Shown piece by piece: positions 24,559-32,604 of a stretch of 34,793 bases of DNA. Source of the stretch: Capnocytophaga catalasegens (lineage in GTDB: Bacteria > Bacteroidota > Bacteroidia > Flavobacteriales > Flavobacteriaceae); NCBI RefSeq assembly GCF_026005215.1, contig NZ_BPMA01000003.1, positions 1-34,793 on the forward strand, read 5' to 3'. The position numbers were made by a program, and so were the translations under genes. The first letter of the stretch is position 1. Each line of letters begins with the position of its first letter. A model generated the notes under the pieces. That model made no database searches. It had not been told where the DNA came from and was given only the letters and a program-made list of their open reading frames with translations.

Positions 24559-26316
24559 CTACTTTCCTTTCTCCATTTTATCTTTCAATTCTTGAAGAAT
24601 ATCTAGATCTCCTAAGGTTGATTTCTCTACGTTATTGGCTATATTCGAAGCAGCTTCTTTGGCTACCTTTTCTTCTTCTTCGCGGAAAATAGCTGTATGA
24701 GAACCAACTACTCGTTTGAACTCTTTATTGAATTCAATAATTTTGAAATCAGCTGTATCCCCTTTTCCTAACTTCTTACCATCTTCGGTTTCTAAATGAC
24801 GTGTAGGAATAAAGGCTACGATATCTTTATTAAATTCAACAGTAGCTCCTTTATCAACAAGTTTGGAAATAGTACCTTTGTGAATAGTTCCTACTCCAAA
24901 TTCTTGTTCATATTTGTCCCAAGGATTGGGTTCAATTTGTTTATGACCTAACGAAAGTTTACGTGTTTCAACATCTAATTCAAGAACGACAACTTCCAAT
25001 TTGTCTCCTACATTTACAAATTCTGATGGATGTTTTATTTTCTTAGTCCAAGAAAGGTCAGAGATATAAATTAGTCCATCTATTCCTTCCTCTAATTCAA
25101 CAAATACACCAAAGTTTGTAAAATTACGAACAATACCTATGTGCTTTGAACCCACAGGATATTTAGCCGTAATACCAGCCCAAGGATCTGGGGTTAATTG
25201 TTTAATACCCAATGACATTTTGCGTTCATCTTTATCCAAAGTAAGAACAACTGCTTCTACCTCATCACCAATATTAACAAAATCTTGTGCAGATCGTAAG
25301 TGGGTACTCCACGACATTTCTGAAACGTGGATAAGACCTTCTACACCATCTGCAACTTCAACAAATGCACCATAATCAGCAATAACAACTACTTTCCCTT
25401 TTACTTTATCTCCTACCTTCAAATCTGCTGGAAGCGCTTCCCAAGGATGTTTTTGTAATTGTTTAAGACCTAATTGAATACGCGATTTATTATCATCAAA
25501 ATCAAGGATAACTACGTTTAGTTTTTGGTCTAATTCTAACACTTCTGTTGGATGATTGATGCGAGACCATGAAAGGTCTGTAATGTGAATAAGTCCATCA
25601 ACACCTCCAAGGTCAATAAATACGCCATATGAAGTAATATTTTTAACCACTCCTTCAAGTACTTGACCTTTTTCAAGTTGCCCAATAATTTCTTTTTTCT
25701 GCTCTTCTATATCTGCTTCAATAAGTGCTTTATGAGAAACTACAACATTTTTGAATTCGTGATTGATTTTCACAATCTTAAACTCCATTGTTTTATTAAC
25801 AAATTGGTCGTAATCACGAATGGGTTTTACATCAATTTGAGAACCAGGCAAAAATGCTTCTATTCCGAAGACATCAACAATCATACCTCCTTTAGTTCTT
25901 GCTTTAACAAAACCATTTACTATCTCTCCACTATCATGAGCTGCATTCACTCTATCCCAAGCTTTAATAGCACGTGCTTTACGATGCGACAGAATTAGTT
26001 GTCCGGCTTTATCTTCGCGAATATCAACCAAAACTTCAACTTTATCACCTACTTTGAGATTCGGATTATAGCGAAATTCGTTCAAAGAGATAACTCCTTC
26101 TGATTTGGCATTAATATCAATAATAGCCTCACGATCAGTTAAGTGTGTTACTACTCCCTCTACCAATTCATCGGCTTTGGTTTCAATAAAATTTTTATCA
26201 ACAAGGTCTTCAAACTCTTTAAGTTTGTCTTCTTTTACTTCGTCAATTCCTTGTTCGTACTTGTTCCAATTGAATTCATTTAAGAATTCTTGTTGTTCTT
26301 TTGTAATTTCAGCCAT
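24559..26316 (-). CDS. rpsA: 30S ribosomal protein S1
   Basis: The protein has 585 residues from the ATG at 26316 and six S1 (OB-fold) RNA-binding repeats. They start near VEGVVTHLTDREAIID (about 53), VNGFVKARTKGGMIVD (about 133), LEGVVKNITSYGVFID (about 217), VKGKVVVIADYGAFVE (about 302), HIGIVRNFTNFGVFVE (about 388) and HKGTISKLVDKGATVE (about 474). S1 binds mRNA leaders and helps initiation, which matters in this phylum, where Shine-Dalgarno sequences are rare. An in-frame TTG at 26328 would add MISK, but MAEITKEQ is the usual start. The promoter lies at 26436-26467, giving a leader of about 115 nt that could allow autoregulation. Confidence 0.95.
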   Translation of the reverse strand: MAEITKEQQEFLNEFNWNKYEQGIDEVKEDKLKEFEDLVDKNFIETKADELVEGVVTHLTDREAIIDINAKSEGVISLNEFRYNPNLKVGDKVEVLVDIREDKAGQLILSHRKARAIKAWDRVNAAHDSGEIVNGFVKARTKGGMIVDVFGIEAFLPGSQIDVKPIRDYDQFVNKTMEFKIVKINHEFKNVVVSHKALIEADIEEQKKEIIGQLEKGQVLEGVVKNITSYGVFIDLGGVDGLIHITDLSWSRINHPTEVLELDQKLNVVILDFDDNKSRIQLGLKQLQKHPWEALPADLKVGDKVKGKVVVIADYGAFVEVADGVEGLIHVSEMSWSTHLRSAQDFVNIGDEVEAVVLTLDKDERKMSLGIKQLTPDPWAGITAKYPVGSKHIGIVRNFTNFGVFVELEEGIDGLIYISDLSWTKKIKHPSEFVNVGDKLEVVVLELDVETRKLSLGHKQIEPNPWDKYEQEFGVGTIHKGTISKLVDKGATVEFNKDIVAFIPTRHLETEDGKKLGKGDTADFKIIEFNKEFKRVVGSHTAIFREEEEKVAKEAASNIANNVEKSTLGDLDILQELKDKMEKGK

Positions 26317-26435
26317 TTTGCTGATCAAATTTGTATTCTGTGTGTTTGGTAAGAATATCGATAAACCACAGAAGTTGTTATTTTTTTATATTCTATAAAG
26401 CCTTTTGTCCTTACCTCATCTCTCAAAAGGCGGTG

Positions 26436-26467
26436 CAAAAGTACGGCTCTTTTTGATGAATTCCAAA
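26436..26467 (-). promoter_or_regulatory. Promoter of rpsA
   Basis: On the minus strand TTTG (26464-26467), 20 bp, then TACTTTTG (26436-26443). Transcription from about 26430 gives a leader of about 115 nt before the rpsA ATG. Confidence 0.65.
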
Positions 26468-26661
26468 TTTTTAACACAGAAAATGTATAAAAATTTCTCT
26501 CAGATTAAGAGTACAATTTCTTATTTTCGTTGTCTAGATAATATTTTTAATCCCAAATATTGTTTCGTAAAAATATTTTATATAAATAATTGTTTCGTTT
26601 ACCCAAAATAACCTGATTTATTTTCTTTAAACAATCAAATTTTACAGATTTTTTTCTAGCG
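26468..26661. other. AT-rich intergenic stretch, nothing recognised
   Basis: Between the rpsA promoter and the kinase terminator there is only AT-rich sequence with two TTGTTTCGT-like words (26559-26567 and 26590-26597). No gene, RNA or repeat of note is visible. Confidence 0.5.
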
Positions 26662-26703
26662 AACAAAAACTCCTCTTCTTATCGAAAAAAAGGAGTTTTT
26701 GTT
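26662..26703 (-). terminator. Terminator after the sugar kinase
   Basis: AACAAAAACTCCT (26662-26674) and AGGAGTTTTTGTT (26691-26703) form a 13-bp stem with a 16-nt loop, 25 bp past the kinase stop. The T-run lies within the stem. Confidence 0.75.
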
Positions 26704-26728
26704 ATTTAGTTTTGTTTTAAATTGGGTT

Positions 26729-27784
26729 TTATCCAAAATATTTTTTAGCAATTGCTCTTAATTGTGGTTCTATTTCTTCCAAACGTTGCAATAGAACAAA
26801 CTGATTGCGAGCTCTGATGAAATTCTCTTCGGGATACGATATTTTGAAATACACATCGTTATTGAAATAATCGGTCAAAAAGCGCACACCTATTATAAAA
26901 ATCATATATCGCGCTCCATCAACTATCATTTCTTTTTCTTTTGCTGTCATTACATCTTTCATCACTGAAAATCCTTTGCAAATAGCTTCAAAAAATTCTG
27001 TATTGAACTGAATTTTGGAATCATCAGGTTCATTTTCAGGAGTTGGACTTACCGAAGTTCGTACCAAATCGCCAAAATCAAATAACAAAGTTCCTTGCAT
27101 TACGGTATCAAGGTCTATAACCTTAGCTATATTTCGGTCAGATTTACCAATAAGCACATTGTTTATCTTGGTATCATTGTGAGTAACTCTATAAGGAATA
27201 GACCCTTCTTCTAATCCTTTTTGTACATTTTCAAAAATCACTTTATGGTCTAAGGCATACTGATATAGCTCGGTAGCTTTTTGTATCCTCTCAGGTTTTG
27301 CTCCTTTGTAGGCTTGTTCCAAATGAGCAAAACGCATCATTCCATTATGAAAATTAGGAATTGTATCTTTGAGTTTTGACACATCAACATTGGCAAAAAC
27401 TTTTCCAAAAGTAGCGAAAGCCTGTGCTGCTTTTTCAGCTTTCCAAGCCTCATCAACCAGCTCAAACGACTCATAATCAGCTGCAAACGGAACTGTTCGC
27501 CACAAAGCACCTGCTTCATCTATGCTATATCCACCATCGGTAGTTGGCATCATTTTCAGAATAATATCATTTTTCGGTTGTGTTTCCCAAAGCAAGAGAA
27601 TATTATCAATTATATCAGGTGCTGTTTTAAATACCTGAACGTTAATTCCTTGTAAAACATATGAATCTTGGTCTGTTTTGACAAGATATGTCTGATTGAT
27701 GTGTCCATTTCCGAAAGGTTCTACCGACACAACATTTCCTTTTAAGCAAAATTTTTCAGCAATTTTTCTTACATTTGTATTCAT
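26729..27784 (-). CDS. APH-family sugar kinase (NahK/MdsC-like N-acetylhexosamine kinase)
   Basis: The protein has 351 residues from the ATG at 27784 (MNTNVRKIAEKFCL). An upstream in-frame start (27901) would run 39 residues back into the nucleotidyltransferase gene and is rejected. The aminoglycoside phosphotransferase fold is shown by GNGHINQTYLV (25-35), the catalytic loop THNDTKINNVL (201-211) and the metal-binding DLDTV (224-228). Relatives include Bifidobacterium NahK, which phosphorylates GlcNAc/GalNAc at C1, the MdsC proteins of Bacteroides, and AmgK of the MurNAc recycling pathway. The neighbouring nucleotidyltransferase supports an anomeric sugar-1-kinase. Which hexosamine is used is not shown. 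Confidence 0.8.
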   Translation of the reverse strand: MNTNVRKIAEKFCLKGNVVSVEPFGNGHINQTYLVKTDQDSYVLQGINVQVFKTAPDIIDNILLLWETQPKNDIILKMMPTTDGGYSIDEAGALWRTVPFAADYESFELVDEAWKAEKAAQAFATFGKVFANVDVSKLKDTIPNFHNGMMRFAHLEQAYKGAKPERIQKATELYQYALDHKVIFENVQKGLEEGSIPYRVTHNDTKINNVLIGKSDRNIAKVIDLDTVMQGTLLFDFGDLVRTSVSPTPENEPDDSKIQFNTEFFEAICKGFSVMKDVMTAKEKEMIVDGARYMIFIIGVRFLTDYFNNDVYFKISYPEENFIRARNQFVLLQRLEEIEPQLRAIAKKYFG

Positions 27785-27807
27785 TTTATTGTTTTTAAAT
27801 TGGTTAA

Positions 27808-28671
27808 TTATATTTTTGAAGGATATTTCCCTTGTGATACCAGACGTTTTATTTCGTCTTGTACTAAGACCAAATCTTCTCGATAAGTCATTCCAAACCA
27901 CGCATCATTATTGGGTAATACTTCTATTTTGTAGCCTAAATCATGAGCATGTTGAACAATAATTGGAATATAAAATTCAGATTTTGGATTTTCTTTATTT
28001 TTTTCGACAAATTCAGCAAAAAGTGGAATTGTTATATCGAAAACATCGTGCGAAAACCCCCAAAAATTCATTGACACATAGCTATTTATATCAAATTTTT
28101 GATTTGTTTCTTCATCCAAAGCTGTATTTTCGTCTAATTTACGAAATTTGGTAATTTCTTCGATGGATTGCAAATAATGATTTGCATCAACTAAACAGAT
28201 GCCTCGCGAGACGGTCCCGTTGGCACTAAGCGTATTACGAAGTTTATATCCTGCTGAAAAGAATGTTTTGTCTTTTCCACTACGAAGTGCCTTTGCCATA
28301 TGTACAAAAGCATCTTTTCCGTAGTAATCATCGGCATTGATAATCAAAAACGGATTATTTACTACACCTCTTAGGCACAACAGAGCATGTCCTGTACCCC
28401 AAGGTTTTTTTCGTTCAATTCCTTTGGGAGCTTGCTGATCTTGAAAAACGTATGAAATTTTTACGTTAGGGAATTTTCCTTCAAAATGTTTTTTTACTAA
28501 TGTTTCAATTTCGGAACGAATAATCAAAACTACATCATCAAAACCTGCCTCCAAGGCATCATAAATAGAATAATCAAGCAAGATATTATTGCCATGAATA
28601 TTCTCAATTTGCTTGTCTGAACCAAAGCGAGAACCAAGCCCCGCAGCTAAAATGGCTAATGTTATTTTCAT
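27808..28671 (-). CDS. Sugar-1-phosphate nucleotidyltransferase
   Basis: The 287-residue protein has the nucleotidyltransferase fold. The nucleotide-binding motif LAAGLGSRFGSDKQ is at 7-20, PWGTGHALL near 88-96 and the metal-binding NADDYYG near 110-116. It ends 23 bp before the kinase gene, so the two are expressed together. It would turn the sugar-1-phosphate made by the kinase into UDP- or another NDP-sugar, a salvage route for wall or host-glycan hexosamines. MurU (MurNAc-1-P uridylyltransferase) is a distant alternative. A near-consensus -7 box (TACCTTTA, 28703-28710) lies upstream. Confidence 0.82.
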   Translation of the reverse strand: MKITLAILAAGLGSRFGSDKQIENIHGNNILLDYSIYDALEAGFDDVVLIIRSEIETLVKKHFEGKFPNVKISYVFQDQQAPKGIERKKPWGTGHALLCLRGVVNNPFLIINADDYYGKDAFVHMAKALRSGKDKTFFSAGYKLRNTLSANGTVSRGICLVDANHYLQSIEEITKFRKLDENTALDEETNQKFDINSYVSMNFWGFSHDVFDITIPLFAEFVEKNKENPKSEFYIPIIVQHAHDLGYKIEVLPNNDAWFGMTYREDLVLVQDEIKRLVSQGKYPSKI

Positions 28672-28811
28672 ATTAAATAAATTTTAATCTTTTTTCAGAG
28701 GTTAAAGGTACATTTTCCTGTTAAAGGAAGTCTTTTTACTATTTTTCACTTCAAATACAAATACTTTTTACGGAAAATAGATCATCTATTTTTACTTTTT
28801 TTTTGCTGAAT

Positions 28812-29228
28812 TTAATTCAAAAAACTCTCAATAGCAAGTTCATAACTTTTCAGCCCAAAACCAATAATAATCCCTTTGGCTACCGAAGAAATATATGATT
28901 TATGTCGAAATTGCTCGCGAGCAAATGTATTAGAGATATGCACTTCTACCACAGGAGTTGTGATACTTTTTATAGCATCGTGCAAGGCGATAGATGTATG
29001 AGTATAAGCTCCGGCATTGAGAATAATACCATCAAAAGAAAAACCTATTTCTTGTATTTTGTTGACTAATTCGCCTTCAATATTACTTTGAAAATAAAAA
29101 AGTTCTATTGATGGAAATTTTTTTTTGAGTTGGTCAAAATACGCTTCAAAAGATTGATTTCCATATACTTTTGGTTCTCTTTTTCCAAGTAAATTCAAAT
29201 TTACTCCATTGATAATTATTAGTTTCAT
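28812..29228 (-). CDS. aroQ: 3-dehydroquinate dehydratase, type II
   Basis: The 138-residue enzyme carries out the third step of the shikimate pathway (3-dehydroquinate to 3-dehydroshikimate). The N-terminal INGVNLNLLGKREPKVYG (5-22) carries the active-site Arg/Tyr loop. It is followed by FQSNIEGELV (47-56), ILNAGAYTHTSIALHDAI (69-86) and VEVHISN (93-99) with the catalytic His. The length is usual for the dodecameric type II form. It is divergent from xerD with about 100 bp between them. Confidence 0.95.
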   Translation of the reverse strand: MKLIIINGVNLNLLGKREPKVYGNQSFEAYFDQLKKKFPSIELFYFQSNIEGELVNKIQEIGFSFDGIILNAGAYTHTSIALHDAIKSITTPVVEVHISNTFAREQFRHKSYISSVAKGIIIGFGLKSYELAIESFLN

Positions 29229-29317
29229 ACATTTTTTTTGAAAGTGTAAAAATACGTATTTTTAGAGAAAAAATAAAATTTTACAAAATAAAATTTTATT
29301 TTTTATTTTCAAATTGT

Positions 29318-29325
29318 TATTTTTG
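29318..29325 (+). promoter_or_regulatory. -7 box placed 4 bp before the xerD start
   Basis: TATTTTTG ends at 29325 and the xerD ATG begins at 29330. Transcription in this phylum starts about 4-6 bp after the box, so the mRNA would be leaderless. No good -33 element is seen. Confidence 0.4.
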
Positions 29326-29329
29326 CTCT

Positions 29330-30226
29330 ATGAAATGGGAAACAATTTTAAAAGATTTTCGATATTATTTGAAAATTGAACGAGGAATGTCTGAAAATTC
29401 TATCGTATCATATTCATTAGATATTGAAAAACTAATTTCTTATTTGTCTGATTTTCAAATAATTGAAACTCCTTCTAATATTTCACAAGATACCTTACGA
29501 GAATTTATCTATCACAATGCAAAACTGCTCAATACACGCTCACAAGCTCGACTGATTTCTTCTTTAAAAAGTTTTTTCAAATATATTATCTTCGAAAATT
29601 ATCGAGAAGATTACCCAATGGAACTTATTGATGCTCCCAAAATAGGAATGAAACTTCCTGATACACTTTCGCTGGAAGAAATAGATACTTTAATTGCTGC
29701 TATTGATGTTTCAAGTGAAGAAGGACATCGAAATAGAGCTATTATCGAAGTCTTGTATGGTTGTGGGCTTCGCGTATCTGAACTTGTTTCTCTTCGCTTG
29801 TCCGATTTGTTTTTTGAAGAAGGTTTTGTGCAAATTACAGGAAAAGGAAACAAACAACGCCTTGTACCTATAAGCGAATATACCCAACAACAAATTTTAC
29901 TCTATACAAGCAATCAACGGAAGAAACTCAATATTCAAAAAGGACATGAAAATTTTGTATTTCTCAACAGACGAGGCAAACAACTAACACGTGCTATGAT
30001 TTTTACCATTATTCGCCAACTTGCAGAAAAAATTAATTTACAAAAAGTCATCAGCCCACATACATTTCGACATTCATTTGCTACACATTTGTTAGAAAAT
30101 GGAGCAAACCTGCGAGCAATACAGATGATGCTTGGACATGAAAGTATCACCACAACCGAAGTATATATGCATGCTGACAAAACATATCTTCGCAAAATCG
30201 TGAATCAGTTTCACCCCAGACGATAA
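29330..30226 (+). CDS. xerD: Site-specific tyrosine recombinase XerD
   Basis: The 298-residue recombinase resolves chromosome dimers at dif. The N-terminal SAM-like core-binding domain covers about 1-90. The catalytic domain has R148 (GCGLRVSEL), K172 (ITGKGNKQRLVPI), H244 and R247 (SPHTFRHSFATHL), H270 (MMLGHES) and the nucleophile Y279 (TTTEVYMHAD). All are present. The length matches chromosomal XerC/D rather than an integrase with an arm-binding domain. It is flanked by core genes. Confidence 0.93.
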   Translation: MKWETILKDFRYYLKIERGMSENSIVSYSLDIEKLISYLSDFQIIETPSNISQDTLREFIYHNAKLLNTRSQARLISSLKSFFKYIIFENYREDYPMELIDAPKIGMKLPDTLSLEEIDTLIAAIDVSSEEGHRNRAIIEVLYGCGLRVSELVSLRLSDLFFEEGFVQITGKGNKQRLVPISEYTQQQILLYTSNQRKKLNIQKGHENFVFLNRRGKQLTRAMIFTIIRQLAEKINLQKVISPHTFRHSFATHLLENGANLRAIQMMLGHESITTTEVYMHADKTYLRKIVNQFHPRR

Positions 30227-30260
30227 AAAAATTCGTAAAACTTTCGTTTTACGAATTTTT
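30227..30260. terminator. Bidirectional terminator after xerD
   Basis: AAAAATTCGTAAAAC (30227-30241) and GTTTTACGAATTTTT (30246-30260) form a 15-bp stem with a TTTC loop, followed by TTT. It serves xerD and the convergent gene at 30296. Confidence 0.85.
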
Positions 30261-30295
30261 TTTATTAAACACACTATTTTCAAAATAGTTTATTC

Positions 30296-31195
30296 TTACT
30301 TTAATTGAAACTCAGTTGTTCCAATTTCACGAAGTTGTTCATCAAATACTTTAACTGTATAAAGACCTCCTTCAAAACGAGTATCTTTGTTCGGTTTAGA
30401 AATATATTCACAAACATCAACTGGTTTTTTCTCATAAACGAAACGTGACGTAGTTGTATAATTAACTGTTTTATCTCCTACAGAAACTGTTTCATTTTTA
30501 CCAAGCGTAACCCCAGAAGGACTAAGTACTTGTACGTAAAAAAAGCGGTCTCCCTCAGGTGCAATACGATTTACTGCTACTGTATAGCAAATTCGTATTT
30601 TATCCGAAGCTCTGGAACGCTCTGTTGATACATAACGACCTCCTGATCGCTCTTTAACTCCTTCTACTTCAAATTTTCTCAATACTAAAACAGAACCTTC
30701 TTCAATGGTTTTTGACATTTCGGTATTTCTTTGAGAAACCGAATCAAGCATTGAAGTTCTTACATTCAACACATTGGCTGTACTATCACGCTCTTGTGTA
30801 ATCAAAACATTAGATCTGCGCAATGAATCGTTGATAGCTAACAATTTAGTACGCTCATCTTTAAGCACTTGTACCTGCTGACGATATTTCCAAAGAGCCG
30901 CCACATCGGCTTTTGCAGACTTCAAAGAGTCAATATAAGCTGATATACGTTGCTTTGCTTGTTCTAATTCTTCTGCGTTTCGTCCTGAGGTTTCAATTGC
31001 TTCATCATAATCTTTTTTGAGCAAATTCAATTCATCAATAATTTGATTTTTTTGCTCTGCAAATTGTGATTCATTCTTTTGATTCTTCTGATACAATGTA
31101 AAAGTAAAGAATCCTAATCCTGCCAATACAAGCAGTAATAAAACGCTTAATAGTCCTCCTCCTTTTTTGGAAGTTTGATTCAATTTTTCGCTCAT
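30296..31195 (-). CDS. Membrane-anchored coiled-coil protein of unknown function
   Basis: The 299-residue protein has one N-terminal membrane helix (about 14-35) after a short Lys-rich tail. A long coiled coil (about 40-170) follows, with heptad-like Leu/Ala and Lys/Glu. The C-terminal domain (about 175-299) is beta-rich, with GGRYVSTERSRASDKIRICY and GGLYTVKVFDEQLREIG. It is probably anchored in the inner membrane and faces the periplasm. This type is found in Flavobacteriia with no assigned role. It has an excellent promoter of its own (31225-31255). Confidence 0.75.
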   Translation of the reverse strand: MSEKLNQTSKKGGGLLSVLLLLVLAGLGFFTFTLYQKNQKNESQFAEQKNQIIDELNLLKKDYDEAIETSGRNAEELEQAKQRISAYIDSLKSAKADVAALWKYRQQVQVLKDERTKLLAINDSLRRSNVLITQERDSTANVLNVRTSMLDSVSQRNTEMSKTIEEGSVLVLRKFEVEGVKERSGGRYVSTERSRASDKIRICYTVAVNRIAPEGDRFFYVQVLSPSGVTLGKNETVSVGDKTVNYTTTSRFVYEKKPVDVCEYISKPNKDTRFEGGLYTVKVFDEQLREIGTTEFQLK

Positions 31196-31224
31196 AAAAT
31201 TGTTATTTTAATTATTAGACAGGG

Positions 31225-31255
31225 CAAACTTACAAATTTCTATTTTAACAACAAA
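31225..31255 (-). promoter_or_regulatory. Promoter of the coiled-coil protein gene
   Basis: On the minus strand TTTG (31252-31255), 19 bp, then TAAGTTTG (31225-31232). It fits the consensus with ideal spacing, 29 bp before the ATG at 31195. Confidence 0.7.
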
Positions 31256-31280
31256 CCATAAAATTAAATTTGTTATTTTT

Positions 31281-32474
31281 TTAACAAATAACTCCACTTC
31301 CTATAAGCTCATCATTTTGATACCAAACAGCGAATTGTCCCTCAGTAATGGCACTTTGTGGTTCTTCAAAATGAATATACAATCCATTCTCAACCTTGAA
31401 CAAAGTTGCTTTTTGCAAAGGTTGTCGATATCGGATACGAACCAAAACAGACCGATTTTCTCCATTTTTCAAAACTAAATCAGGGCGTACCCAGTGTACA
31501 TCGGCTTCTTTTATAAATAATGCAGAGCGAAATAATCCACGATGCTGATGTCCCTCACCTACATAGATGATATTTTCTTTTACATCGGTTTCAATAACAA
31601 ACAAAGGTTCAGGAGTACCTCCTACATGTAGTCCCTTGCGCTGTCCTTTAGTAAAATAATGAGCTCCTTGATGCTTTCCAACTACTTTTCCGTCTGTTCT
31701 CTTATATAAAAATCGTTGCGAACGAAATGCTAATTCATTCTCATAACATTCAAAAGACATCTGTTTGTCTTTCTGTATATACCCTTCCCAAGAGGAAGGT
31801 ATTTGAACAATATCACCTTCTTTGGGAAGTAATTTTTGTTGTAAAAATTCGGGCAGACGCACTTTTCCAACAAAACAAAGTCCTTGCGAATCTTTCTTTT
31901 CGGCAGTAATCAAATCTTGTTCTTTGGCAATAGCTCTCACTTGCGATTTTTGCAAATCTCCTATTGGAAAAAGAGCTTTACTGAGTTGTTCTTGTGATAA
32001 TTGACACAAAAAATAAGATTGATCTTTGTTTGTATCTTTGCCTGAAAGAAGCCGATAGACAGATTTTCCCTTTACAAGAATTTCTTCTTTTCGGCAATAA
32101 TGCCCCGTGGCTACAAAATCAGCTCCTAAACTAAGTGCTAATTTCATAAAGACATCGAACTTTATTTCTCTGTTACACAATACGTCAGGATTAGGTGTAC
32201 GACCGTTTTCATATTCACTAAACATATAATCGACAATACGTTGTTTGTATGGTTCGCTCATATCAATAGTCTGAAAAGGAATACCTAATTTTTCGGCAAC
32301 CAAAAGAGCATCATTACTATCTTCAAGCCACGGACATTCGTTGGAAATAGTTACCGAATCGTCATGCCAATTCTTCATAAACAACCCTATAACTTCGTAT
32401 CCTTGCTGTTGTAGTAAATATGCAGCAACACTACTATCCACACCACCAGAAAGCCCTACTACTACTTTTTTCAT
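31281..32474 (-). CDS. mnmA: tRNA 2-thiouridine(34) synthase MnmA
   Basis: The 397-residue enzyme thiolates U34 in the wobble position of Lys, Glu and Gln tRNAs, using ATP and sulfur carried by a persulfide relay. The PP-loop GLSGGVDSS is at 7-15. The catalytic cysteines are C100 ([14 protein letters not shown]) and C200 ([13 protein letters not shown]). TGHYCR and [11 protein letters not shown] follow in order, with a C-terminal beta-barrel (about 290-397). The length is slightly above the usual 360-380. It lies between a hairpin (32534-32564) and the coiled-coil gene. Confidence 0.95.
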   Translation of the reverse strand: MKKVVVGLSGGVDSSVAAYLLQQQGYEVIGLFMKNWHDDSVTISNECPWLEDSNDALLVAEKLGIPFQTIDMSEPYKQRIVDYMFSEYENGRTPNPDVLCNREIKFDVFMKLALSLGADFVATGHYCRKEEILVKGKSVYRLLSGKDTNKDQSYFLCQLSQEQLSKALFPIGDLQKSQVRAIAKEQDLITAEKKDSQGLCFVGKVRLPEFLQQKLLPKEGDIVQIPSSWEGYIQKDKQMSFECYENELAFRSQRFLYKRTDGKVVGKHQGAHYFTKGQRKGLHVGGTPEPLFVIETDVKENIIYVGEGHQHRGLFRSALFIKEADVHWVRPDLVLKNGENRSVLVRIRYRQPLQKATLFKVENGLYIHFEEPQSAITEGQFAVWYQNDELIGSGVIC

Positions 32475-32533
32475 TGATTTTTATTTTGTATAAATACAAG
32501 TTCATACTAATTTTAAAAATAGACCTTTAACTA

Positions 32534-32564
32534 ACTTAGCCAAAGTTAGATACTTTGGCTAAGT
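32534..32564 (-). terminator. Hairpin between the LysM gene and mnmA
   Basis: ACTTAGCCAAAGT (32534-32546) and ACTTTGGCTAAGT (32552-32564) form a perfect 13-bp stem with a TAGAT loop, about 40 bp after the LysM-gene stop. There is no strong T-run on the minus strand, so termination is likely but not certain. Confidence 0.6.
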
Positions 32565-32604
32565 CTTGAAATTTCTAAAATATATAAAAATAATTCTTCT
32601 TTTT

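Noticed and set aside
27785-27901. Longer N-terminus for the sugar kinase
   Set aside because: The extra 39 residues overlap the end of the nucleotidyltransferase gene and look unrelated to the kinase fold; the ATG at 27784 is better.
29330-30226. XerD as the phage island's integrase
   Set aside because: It is 6 kb from the island among core genes, has the chromosomal XerD length, lacks an arm-binding domain, and no tRNA or att repeats flank the island.
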